Assembly: GCA_030021035.2 (NCBI GenBank)
Contig: JARYZH020000001.1
Coordinates: 4,975,428 to 5,039,427, forward strand
From: Notholithocarpus densiflorus
Taxonomy: Eukaryota > Streptophyta > Magnoliopsida > Fagales > Fagaceae
Length of the DNA stretch: 64,000 bases
Reading direction: 5' to 3'
Part shown: positions 12,093 through 23,000 of the stretch, in pieces
How the letters are laid out: each line of letters starts with the position of its first letter
How positions within the stretch are numbered: position 1 is the first letter of the stretch
Made by a program: the position numbers and the translations under genes
The notes under the pieces: model-generated
Seen by the model: only the letters and a program-made list of their open reading frames with translations
Database searches by the model: none
Told to the model about the DNA's origin: nothing

Positions 12093-12505
12093 GATTGTGA
12101 TTGTTTTTAAATGTACTCGTGTATATACATGAGGTTTCGCACTAATTTAAGATAATGCATAAAATTATCAAATGTGTGAATGTTCAACTAGTGCATCACA
12201 AAGAACTCCATACAAGTCCAAAACTCAAGAAGGGAACTTATTTCTAGCGAGAAATCATATCTATCATATTCCAAGATGCTTTTGTGTAATTTAGCACACT
12301 ATATCATATTATCATGGATGCTAATTGGAGTGTTCAAAACTAGTTCCCATGATTGGACCAAATAATGTCCCATGTATACTAAAAACGAACAATCACTGGT
12401 GGGGGCTACCATGCACTTAGCATAGGCTCAAAATAATGTAACAATTACGTGCATATCATGATAAACCTAATAAGCTCCTACCAATGAAGTATTCCTAGAG
12501 TAGCT

Positions 12506-12845
12506 AGGGGTGTTAATTCGGGTTAGCGTGTGGTGTTCATGTCGTGTCGAGGTAGGGGTATTCGACGAAATGGCTCAACCCTAACCTGACCCATTTAATA
12601 ATCATGTCATGATCCTTCAACCCTGACCCGACCTATTAATAAGGCAAGTTGACCTGACCCAACCCATTTGACACGCTTAATAAATGAGTCATGTTGGGTT
12701 GACACGAATGTAACACAACTCATTTTAACCTATATAATATTAAATATAACATCCATCTAGAAATTTTTTTTTATATCCCAAAAAGCAGTGCATACACTTC
12801 AAGTCTTCAACCCACATTCAAAATAATATAGTTCAAGGTTCTAAA

Positions 12846-12902
<57 letters not shown>

Positions 12903-13586
12903 AACAAAAATATAACATTCATCTAGAAATAAGTTCTTTATACTCTAAAAGAAGTGCAAACACTTCAACCCAAATTCAAAATAACAAATTTTAACAAAAA
13001 GTTCAACAAAAATATAATATCTTTGGAACTCGCCAAATGCTAAGTATTAATATTGAAAAAATTTGAGCAAATAGTAAACTAATCCCAACTATGACCACAA
13101 TTATCATCCATAGATTCTTTGTTGATGTCCAAATTCATAACATCTTCCACAAGCTCATCCAATTTCATTTGTGCAAGTTCTATGCCCAAAAAAAAAGTAT
13201 TAGTAGTTCTAGGGTTTGTAAAGTTTTAATTTCCAATTATATCCCTTGTAAATTTTTGTAATTACTCACTTTTCTTTTTAAATTTAAAATATATGTTGGA
13301 TATAAAAAGTATTTGACAAATCTAAAATAATATAAATATTTATTTGTTACATGAGTTAAACGGGTTGTGTTAAATGGGTCATTTCAGGTTGACACAAATA
13401 AATTGGCGTGTCAAACGTGTCTATTGCGGATTACGCAGGTTGACCCGCTTATGATACGTTTCTTATCGTGTCGCTTTCAAGTCGACCCGTTTATGACCCA
13501 AACCCATTGAGGCCCAACCCTAACCCGAAAAAACTCGTGTTGGGTTCATGTTGTGTTCGCAGGTTGGGTCAAACATTGACACCTCT
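12506..13586. mobile_element. hAT-like non-autonomous element (1.1 kb)
   Basis: Left end AGGGGTGTTAATTCGGG and right end CATTGACACCTCT are inverted. GTAGCT lies at both flanks (12500-12505 and 13591-13596), the remains of a probable 8-bp duplication. Near both ends are GTGTCGTG/TGACCC-rich sub-terminal motifs like those of the element at 29727-30289, so the two are probably one family. No transposase frame. A (TA)n(GA)n microsatellite lies inside at 12846-12899. Confidence 0.65.
12846..12899. repeat. (TA)n(GA)n compound microsatellite
   Basis: About 10 TA units followed by about 17 GA units, inside the hAT-like element. Confidence 0.9.
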
Positions 13587-13707
13587 AGATGTAGCTACTA
13601 TTGACTCTAACACGTTACTTAAATGCTCAACCAAACCAATTTGGGAGCAAATTTCGTAGCTACCAATTTACACTCACGTATGCAAATCAAAAGTAATTAT
13701 TAAACAG

Positions 13708-14105
13708 ACAAAATTGGTTGTAATCTAAGATTACAATCTTACTCAATATATTTTTATTGGAGATAAATTTTGAAAAATTCACCATTGAATTACATTTTCT
13801 TCATATATCCTCCATGCTTGCAAAATTTCTAAAAAAATTAAAAATCATTAACTATGTTATCAATAAATTGTTTAAATTGCAAGTTTTTGTAGTTTAAAAT
13901 TATGCATAAGATATAAGCTTATAGATAATATAGTAAATAATATCCAATTGATACAAAGTTTAACATGTGTATTAAGTGCAATAAAAACATACAATTTAAT
14001 AGTTAGATTTTCTATCTCAAAAAAAAAAAGGGTTAGATTTTCAAAATATATAGTAATATTTATTTTATTGAGTAAGGTTGTAACCTTAAACTACAATTAA
14101 TTTTA
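13708..14105. mobile_element. MITE family A, copy 1
   Basis: About 400 bp, clearly alignable with 41151-41517. Shared blocks include ATTCACCATTGAATTACATT and TTAGATTTTCAAAATATRTAG. The ends are imperfectly inverted: TTGGTTGTAATCTAAGATTA at left, and on the right the complement of a GTTGTA...TAAG.TTAC-type sequence. No coding capacity. The target duplication is not clear. Confidence 0.6.
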
Positions 14106-14162
14106 TAGTTAAACTGTCCTTATAAAACCTACTACATTATGCAATACTTGGCATATTTATTA

Positions 14163-14442
14163 GAGCATCAACATTAGATGTTCTAAAAATATGTCATTTT
14201 AACACATTATTTTACAATTCACCATATATCACATTTTATATTTTTTAGTTCTATACATTAAAACAATATATACAATAATTAAATTAACATTAAAAAAATT
14301 CTACCACATCTGTCTGGGACCATCAGAGTGAATAAAAAAGTAATAAAACTTTTGAGATTTTGCACTGTAGCATGTTGGAAAAAATTTTACAATCTGAAAC
14401 AGCTCATGATGCAAAGATTTTGGAATTGGTGTGCCAATGCTC
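14163..14442. mobile_element. Possible short TIR element
   Basis: Starts AGAGCATCAACATTAG and ends TGCCAATGCTCT, so AGAGCAT is inverted at the ends. The same terminal motif bounds the element at 37081-37936. Interior is AT-rich and non-coding. Confidence 0.45.
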
Positions 14443-14570
14443 TTAGATATGAAATATTGTTATCACATTACGATAGTCTAGAGGGAGTCTCACATTTAAG
14501 TAGTACCATTCTAGTGTTCTATGGTCACAAAGAAATAATTTAATTTAACCCCTTCAAAGGAATAAAAAAA

Positions 14571-15123
14571 TTAATTCCAACAATCATGAAGAGTAAGAAA
14601 GTTGGAATATAAAAAAATTCAAATATATATACAATTTCTCACCGTACCGTGCTGGTATAGAATTGCACTGCAGCTTGTGCCAAATTATTCTGGCATTTGA
14701 CATATCTCATGTAGGTGGTTTTTTTAGCGTTCAGTGTGTTAAATACTAAAAATTTAAAACACGTGATGTGCTGTTAGCATACAATATTCATGCATTTCAA
14801 AGTAAACACACGTGACAAGATAATCCTGAAGGGTAAGAAATAGTTAAAATAATATAAATTAATTCCAACAATCATGAAGAGTAAGAAAGTTGGAATAAAA
14901 AAATATTCAAATATTTATACCATTTCTCACGTACTGTGCTAGTATAGAATTGCACTGTAGCTTGTACCAAATTATTCTGGCATTTGACACATCTCATGTA
15001 GGTGATTTTTTTAGTGTTTTGTGTGTTAAATACTAAAAATTTAGTATTTAACACACTTGATGCTAGTGCTGTTAGCATACAATCATCATACATTTCAAAA
15101 TAAATACACGTGACAAGATAATC
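14571..15123. repeat. Direct duplication, two 260-bp copies
   Basis: Copy 1 (about 14571-14825) and copy 2 (about 14859-15123) share long blocks: TTCCAACAATCATGAAGAGT, AGAATTGCACTG.AGCTTGT, CAAATTATTCTGGCATTTGA, and ACACGTGACAAGATAATC at their ends. They are separated by about 33 bp of AT-rich sequence. No coding frame; probably two copies of a small element side by side, or a segmental tandem duplication. Confidence 0.8.
15021..15056. repeat. Perfect 17-bp-arm hairpin in copy 2
   Basis: GTGTGTTAAATACTAAA at 15021-15037 and its exact complement at 15040-15056, separated by AA. Copy 1 of the duplication has only the left arm. Confidence 0.85.
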
Positions 15124-15274
15124 ACATAATGCGTTGGGGTGCACAATCATAATGTAATTACAAAATATTAATTCTCAATAACACCGTAAATTAATCTCAT
15201 ATACAAGTCCACTTTTCAATTAAAATGAGAGTCATGTTAATGAATACTCTTAGGACAATTATTAATAAATCATA

Positions 15275-15536
15275 CTCCATCCGTCCCACTTTTTTTGTCC
15301 TGTTTGAAAAGTCAAATTTTTTAAGGAAACATCATTTATTGTCTTGTCTACCTTTTAAAAATGTATAAATTTCCAAAACTACCCTTAAAAAAATTTATCA
15401 AAAAATTAAATTAGTAAATTAATAGAGGTATAATAGAAACATTAGTAAATTAATGATTTTTATCTTTAGAAACAAGATATTAATTTGGGACATCTCAAAA
15501 TGGGATAAAGGAAAAAAAAAAGTGGAACGGAGGGAG
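15275..15536. mobile_element. Stowaway-like MITE (Tc1/Mariner type)
   Basis: Starts CTCCATCCGTCCCACTTTTT and ends with its complement (AAAGTGGAACGGAGGGAG). TA lies on both sides (15273-15274 and 15537-15538). CTCCNTCCGTCCC termini with a TA duplication are the hallmark of Stowaway MITEs. 262 bp, non-coding. Confidence 0.9.
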
Positions 15537-15656
15537 TAATAGAAAAGTTTTAATACCACTTTAATGAGAAATATAAAAAGCTATCAACAATATTTATTAT
15601 TTTATTATTCTCCCAATAAAATATTTCTAAAAATAGCTACTAAACCAATACCCTAA

Positions 15657-16498
15657 TGTGGCGTTTGGTACAGGGTAATGTTTTAGAATTCCTAGAAATG
15701 TTTAAAGATTCCCATGTTTGGTTGCAAATTACGCAAGGGAATCAGATGCCAGGGGAATCTAGATTCCTCCCTTAAACCCCTCTCAGTAGGAATGTGATTC
15801 CCTTTAAAACAGGTGGGTATATAGATTCCCAAGTTTAAAGGAAATTGTATTTTTTATAAATTGACAATTTTAACCATTTTTCCTTATCATTTAAGTAATT
15901 AAGATAAAATATAAAACAAATCATCAATATCTTTTCTCTTATCTTTATCTTTTCCCGCCAAAACAACATAAACATGATAGACAACTCTATTAATATATTT
16001 TTTAACAAAGTTCTATTTAGATTTTACGTGTGGAAAAAAAAGTTTGAAGAGGACCCTCCATTATTATTAAGAATAAAGCATTTGAGAATTTAAATAGTTA
16101 TTTTTGTTGAAATGTTAGACTACAGTTTTAATGAATGTGTTGCTAATTAATAGTTTATATTTTGTTTTTCATTATTTATTTAGAGGAAGATATTTTTTTA
16201 AAGGACTAATTAATAGTTTATATTTTTTTTCATTATTTATTTAGAGGAAGATTTTTTTTAAAAGACTTGGTAGTTCACATTCAAATCTAAGGATAGAATA
16301 GGAAAAATAAATAATTCATTTAAGATTCCTGGGAATAAACCAAACATTATCATCTCACATTCCTAGAAATCTTAAGAGATTCCCAATGAAACCAAACATA
16401 GGAATAGCTACATTCTTAGGAATGTGATTCTTAGGAATCACATTCCTAGAAATCTGAATGTCAGGAGTAATGTGGATTCCCCCGTACCAAACGTCACA
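15657..16498. mobile_element. PIF/Harbinger-like non-autonomous element (842 bp)
   Basis: Left end TGTGGCGTTTGGTAC and right end GTACCAAACGTCACA are inverted (14 of 15). TAA flanks both sides (15654-15656 and 16499-16501), a TWA-type duplication. Sub-terminal GGAATCACATTCCTAG-like motifs repeat at both ends. A local tandem duplication of about 63 bp lies inside at 16143-16262. No transposase frame. Confidence 0.72.
16143..16262. repeat. Tandem duplication of a 60-bp unit
   Basis: CTAATTAATAGTTTATATTT...ATTATTTATTTAGAGGAAGA occurs twice head to tail, differing mainly in T-run lengths. Confidence 0.8.
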
Positions 16499-16501
16499 TA
16501 A

Positions 16502-17625
16502 AGGTACTAGTTAACATTTCCCTTAAATTAATTTGCTTTTGTTATTGCATGTGAAACTTAAGTTCCAATAGCATGTATTATCCCTAAAATTATGGCATAG
16601 TGCTTACATTCATCAAAATTAAAATTAGTGCTTCTCAAAAAAAAAAAAAAAAAAAAGCGGTTTATTATGTCTAAAATTAGCTAAAGTAGGAGGAATTGAA
16701 CCCACAATATTTACTCATTTACTTCATGTTATGGAGCATGGCCGAAGACATGTGGTGATCAATGTACGTGCTGATCAATGTATGTACGATCTATGGTCTA
16801 GGAAACCCTGATAAATTCTATCGTGTACCAAATAAAAAAATAGGCACGATTTAAATTGCTTTAGCACATTACGAATCATACTTGATAGTTGATGTTAAGC
16901 TGAAGTAGCAAATGAGGCATAAAAACTGTGTTAGAATCTATGGGAAGAAAAGCCATTGTTACTCAACAAAATTGAAATTGATTGGACATGAACATAAATT
17001 GCTTAGCCCGTTAGGAGTAAATGTCTCTGAATTACTCAGCAACTAGTTTTTGTAGGTGGCGTCAATTACTTGTAGGTTTTATTGGCTAGAGTAAAAAAAG
17101 ATATATATATTGAAGTTGACAACAACGTATGTCACAAATTCTGCATTTTTCTTAATCTATATGTGCTATTGGCATTTCACATATAACTTGCAACAACTCA
17201 TATTTGCACAGGAAAAGTGGCAACAAAAAATACTGCTAAACCACAAAACTCCAATCACTTTGTGTAGATGTGTACACGGTTTGGTGTGATCAGTGGAACT
17301 GGCCAGTTTTGCACCGCACCTCATGGGTCAGTTTGGTCAATTCCCCAACTGCACTGCACGGCTGCACCAGTGGGTTGGTCTTAGCTGATCCCATGCAGTC
17401 TACTTTTATGGTGTCAGTGCGTTGGGCTGAGATAGTTTGGGCCACACTATTCTTCACTAACACACTGACAAACCCAATCCCAAACCCAAACACATATTGT
17501 ACCCACAACACTTAACTGTTCAATTTTATTTTATTATTATTATTATTATTTTTTTTTTTTGAGAAAGAACTGTTCAGTCTAGCAATGAGGAATGTGGATT
17601 TACAAAAAAAAATAGCAGGACTTTA
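16502..17625. other. Intergenic DNA, no gene seen
   Basis: AT-rich spacer with an A run near 16637-16656. A GC-richer patch at 17270-17515 is open on both strands (81 and 73 codons) but the peptides match no family I know. Their mirror-image openness suggests composition rather than coding. Confidence 0.5.
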
Positions 17626-17744
17626 TAGGTGTAAATTACAGTTCATATTATCAAATAATTCTAGTTAGCTGCAATCTCCAAAGAATTCTGTATGCTATTC
17701 ACCATTTCTCCCAATTTGATAATATGAACCGTAATTTACACCTA
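17626..17744. mobile_element. Hairpin MITE (119 bp)
   Basis: The two ends are complementary over about 32 bp with one mismatch: TAGGTGTAAATTACAGTTCA at left faces its complement at 17713-17744. About 55 bp of loop separates the arms. TA dinucleotides are at both outer edges. The element would fold into a long hairpin if transcribed. Confidence 0.75.
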
Positions 17745-17886
17745 TCAGAAAAATAAAAAGAAAAGAAAAAATCCCCAAATTTGCATATATATAATGACAA
17801 CAGAGAAAAATTGAGGCTGAGCACTACCTTGACTGAGAAAACTCTATCATTTCCCCAAATTTGCAAATATATAGACTACAAAGTTC

Positions 17887-17907
17887 GGGGGTGGGGGTGG
17901 GGGTGGG
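17887..17907 (+). other. G-quadruplex motif
   Basis: Three runs of five G and a final run of three G, separated by single T bases. This meets the strict four-tract rule with one-base loops. It lies about 0.9 kb beyond the 3' end of the TZP-like gene. Confidence 0.85.
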
Positions 17908-18175
17908 AACACTGAATATTGCCTTCACTAACCTGAAAGTCAGAAGGAAACATTGAAACAGTTGGTTGAAATTCCTGTAAAACACAAGACCAAAATATCA
18001 AACAATCAAAATACAGAGAGAGAGAGAGAGTTACCTGGCATTGGCAAGATGAGGATGACGATGAGATGGTGATTGGCTATGGAGAGAGGAGAGATGGAGA
18101 CCCAGAGGACAAAGACATTGAAAGTGAGAAATGAGAAAAATATAGAATATTTAGACCTTAGAACTCACAAATGGC

Positions 18176-18295
18176 GCCAATGCCTCGTAGCTCAATTAAT
18201 TGACACCTCCCAGTGTTTTCAAGACAATCTAAGGTTCAAATCTTTCCTCCCTATTGTAATTGTCGCATTGAAAAAAATATAAATAAATAAAATAA
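18176..18295 (+). mobile_element. tRNA-derived SINE remnant
   Basis: A-box-like TAGCTCAATTAATTG (18188-18202) and B box GGTTCAAATC (18233-18242) sit at polymerase III promoter spacing. They are followed by TTGTAATTGTCGCATTGAAA and an A-rich tail. There is no tRNA cloverleaf continuation, so it is a SINE rather than a tRNA gene. Confidence 0.55.
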
Positions 18296-18827
18296 TTCTC
18301 AAATGGAAATCAAAACTCGTTTAAGTATGCATAAATACAATGATGGTTTTCTTCGAAACTCCAGTTTGTCTTTGGAATTCAAAAACCCTAACCGAGCACC
18401 AAATCAGTTGATGTTGGTTTTGCCCAAACTCCGTTTGCAGTGAAACTGATGAGAACCTTCAACAGCCATCTGAGGCTATCCTTTCCGATCAGCTGCTGAA
18501 CGCCCTACATTGTTGTGTGTGAAATGATGGTCACCATGGCAGAAAGCAATTCTTTTATCCACTTAAAAATATAGGGTAATCACGCTTAAAAAGATTCCTC
18601 CTTCACATGTTCAAGATGACATTCAAAATTGAATTTCCTACTTTCAACTAGACACTCATGCTTCACAGATACAATGTTGCAAACATAAATTTTTTTTAAA
18701 AAAAAATTTACATATGCTATATAAGAATGCTCGTTAACTGTGTCTCACTTCTCACTTTGCATTTGTGTGAGCTAGAATTTTAATTGCCGACACTAACAAA
18801 GATATAATGTCTGAAATCAGGAGATTC

Positions 18828-19979
18828 CTAGAAGCCTAACACTTTTCTCTTTTTGACTTTCAATCTTAAATCTTCTTCAGATGGGATCTGGGTACTGTCC
18901 CTTGAGGTTGCACTCCACCATGCCATAAGCTCATCCTGCAAAATGTGATGGGAATTTAACCACTTCACATTGAATGGGTAACAAGCAAGATTCAGAATAT
19001 TGTCAATCTCACTACTAGCATGGAACCTTGCTAATCACCATCCCTCAACTTTGTGTACAGTAATTGACCCAATTGATATGAAACCAATTGATCTAAACAT
19101 TAAGAGTGACCATAAAGGTGGAATGTAATAAAAATTAGCAGTTGATATTATACTATATAATAATCCATTAACAGATTTACATGATATGTAGCATTTTCGA
19201 AGAATTATGTCATCTAGTTCTTGAACTGATCATCATGAGGCATTTATGAGAGACAAGGCCTGAATTAGCTTTAAGCTGTGACTCCCATGATTTTGAGATT
19301 CCATAATTGCTTCCAGTTCAAATGTTATATTTATGGGTCAAGTTTTTTAGGGAAAACAACAATTTTTGTCCTTAAAGTTTGGTCCATTTTCCAATTGGTC
19401 CCTAGAATTTCAAAAGTGACAATCTGATTCAATTTGGTCAGTAAAGTTTTCACCGTTTTCCAATTTAGTCAATAGAGTTTCAAAAGTTTGTAAAATGATT
19501 ACTCCCATTTTTTCCCCTTTTATATTCTTGTATTTTCCTCACAAATTCTCATAAACCAAACATGGAAATATGGAATAGATAATTATTAAGCAGATTCATA
19601 TTCAGAAAGTGAAAATTATTATTCTATTTTATTTTATCGTAAATTCCATGTGGTAATAATGAGCCATCATGGTTGCTACATGGCAATTTCTATCCACTTG
19701 GACTGTTAGCATGTAATTTCTAAGCTACATAAACTTTTTTTTATTACATGACACATTAATGTCCAACTTAGAGTGTGGACCAAATTGGATAATTTTATAA
19801 ACTTCCAAGGATTTGATTGCTACTTTTAGACCTCTAGAGATCAAATTGGAAAATGGAGCTAACTATAATGACCAAATATGGTGTTTGCCCTTTTTTTTTT
19901 CTTTTTTTTTTTTTTTTTTTTTTAATGTATACATCTATACCATATTTGACTGAAGGAATCCAAAACATTGCTTTGTTGC

Positions 19980-20025
<46 letters not shown>

Positions 20026-23000
20026 GAGATGATTCTCAAAAATAAAAATAATAATCAGATACATATGAGATGGTTAATACACGCAAAATCAAATATACAA
20101 AGAGAATTCCAGATGGATGGTATTTTTGGTGTCATCAATGAACTGGATAAAATGATAACTAAAACTTTAGAAACTGTCGTACACAATGTTCCCCGAATTG
20201 GAAACAATGTGCCACTTTAAAAGTACTTCGGAAGGGGGAAGAGAAGTAAAAGAAAAAACATAACTATTATTTGACTTAGTCATACCATCATGCATTCTAA
20301 ACACGTAAATGGATGTGTCAATAAGGGAAGAAAACCTCAAGTAGCCATATAAATTTTATGTAATGCTGTTAAATATTTCAAGCTTGAAAGATCTAGAGAA
20401 TAATAAGTGAATTGAGCTTGAAACTGAATACTAGTAGCTTAGAAGCATAGACAAATATAGTGTGAGGAAAAACTGATATGCTGTCAGACTATTACTTACC
20501 TCAAGGAAATCATGGTTGGAGACATATTGACTCTCAACCAAACATTTGATTCCCCCTACGTTTACAGAGATAGAATTTTTTTCATTTTGTGGCGCATTCT
20601 CTCTTTGCTTCCCTGTGCATCCAGAAAAATAAAAACGAGTCAATTATAAAAGTAAGTCTTAAAGAAGTGCATTATGATAATCCACAAATTTGTTAACAAG
20701 TATGCAAATTATCTCCCTATCAAATTGATTAGTTATACAACACGATAACAAAATAATGAATTAGTTCAACTTATACCAGTTATGTAAGCCACATGGTATC
20801 CAGTTCCACCTAGTCCTTCTTGCCACTTCCCAAGCCGTAGACGCAAGAAAAAACCATCAAGAGGTGATAGTGACATATGGGAATTCATCCATCTGGTGGC
20901 CACGCAACATAGAAAAAATCATTTTTTTTTTCATTGCACATAGAGAATATCAATTACAGAGACGATGCACCACAGCAAGAATTAAGTTTCAAAGTCAGCC
21001 CTTGCAAGTGCAGTACTCTAAACTATGCATCTACTAGAAGAACGAGTTCTACCACAATAAACCAAAATTTAAGATTGAAGAAAGAAGCAATTTGTAATTT
21101 GGTTGATCCCAAAAAAGTATTTTTGGAAGCCAGGCATTTTATTAAAATTGAAGAGTAGCAATTAAAATTAATACTCCCACTGAAAATGGGGTTTCTGATG
21201 TCCCTTTTTGTCATGTAGACATGCAACAGTTTTTCTAGACCGCTAGCATTACTATGTCATCCCAACCATAAAAATAGGCTTAATTTATGTAAAACGAAAA
21301 AAGAAAAAAGTGCTCCAGAAAAACAGGAAAACTCTATTGCCTACCATATACAAAGAATGACACACAAGCACAGGTGTACTCACGCCACTGATGAAAACTG
21401 AGGATCCTGAGGACTCAAAAGAATTGAGAAAAGATCAGATCAAAAGCACAAAAAAGACCACCATATCTGTTTAGCTTGAATTTACATGTTTGTAAATCTC
21501 CTATACATCAAACATACATATATAGGCTGACTACTGTATGGCGTTCATATCATAAAGGGATAATTAAGCAAATTGTTAATTTTGCTGTATTCTTGAAATG
21601 CATGTCCAAACTGTCAGAGTTAATATCAACTGTAATTGAACATATAACTTGCCATATATAAACGGAAATTCCAATCAAACGAGTAATTAATAATGTGAGT
21701 TTACCAATGACAGGTTAATTAGTATGATCTACTTACTTTATGATATCTGAGCGAGACAAACGAAGGCTTTTTATGGTGTTAAAGATTCCTTTTGGTACAT
21801 AAGAAAGTTTCCTATTGATAGGCATGATCTGATTTTCTTTTGAATAGTTTTCCACAGGACTTGAAGCAATGTACTTCTTCAATGAATTTGCATTAGATCC
21901 TATTTCTTCAGGGGCTATCATTTCATTTGGTTTCCAATTAAAATTATGGTCTGATATTCTAAGAGCACTCCCATTACAAGCAGCTTGAAATTGACTCTTC
22001 CAATCAGTTAGCAGCTTTGAATTTTCTTTACCACCTGTTTTATGCTGCATTTCTCTAGGACCAACCAAAGAAGTACCACATCTTGTTTGATGTTGCCCTC
22101 TTGAGGATGTACTGGGACATGCAACAGCCCAATGATTGAACTGGAAACATCTAATGCACAAGCAAGGCGATTCTTCTGCCCCAATATAGGAATTGATATT
22201 CCTTAGAAGATCCTCAATCTCACTTTCTGTTATCTCAGAACACTCTTGTAAATGGTGACCCTTTATGCCACAATAGAAACAGGTTACAGTATCTTTTACA
22301 TCTGATGGTATGATGTGTTTTAGGGCATCCAATCTTCTTGCAAAGATAGAAGCCATTGCCTCTGAACTTTTAAACTTTGGAGAAGGCAATTTAGGGTTCA
22401 ATTTATTTACAGATTTCTGATCATTGTGGCCTTTGATCCAATTAAAACCAACAACTGCGTCAGTATCAGCAGGACACTTTTGTGATTCTTTGCCCAAAGC
22501 AAGCATTGGACCTTCAGCAGAGAGCTCCCTTACTGCCACACTTTTGTGGTTTTTGGAAAAGCCAACATAATTCTCAGGACAAGGAAGAGGTCTTGTGCAA
22601 TCAGTGGAGCACTCAAGACCTACACCAATACTCTGGATGCGATCATCCACGTTGAACACAGGGCCAGAAGATTTTGCACAAAACCGAGTTATCCACAAGC
22701 TATTTCTGTAATCATTAGTTGTCTTCCCTTCAGCTGGCAGATCAGAATCAATGTTCTCAGCACTTATAGTTCTACGTTTACCCAGAGAAGAATTGGAGCT
22801 TATTCCATCTTTCTTATTTCCAAAGTCCACGTTGCATGACTTTTTATTCTCCCCGGAGTTAATCTTGCTATCTTCCTTACTGGAAACAAATGTCACTGGA
22901 AATGTTTTAGGCTGGTTTAATGAATCTGCTCCATTTCCAGAGGTTGATTCATCAAGCTTATCATTTGGCAGCAGATTTTGTCTGCATATTTTATCACCAT

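Noticed and set aside
17270..17515. 81-codon plus-strand frame with a 73-codon mirror frame
   Set aside because: Open on both strands, no homology I recognise, no splice context; explained by base composition.
18188..18242. tRNA gene
   Set aside because: A and B boxes are present but the sequence cannot form acceptor or anticodon stems, and it continues into a SINE-like 3' part.
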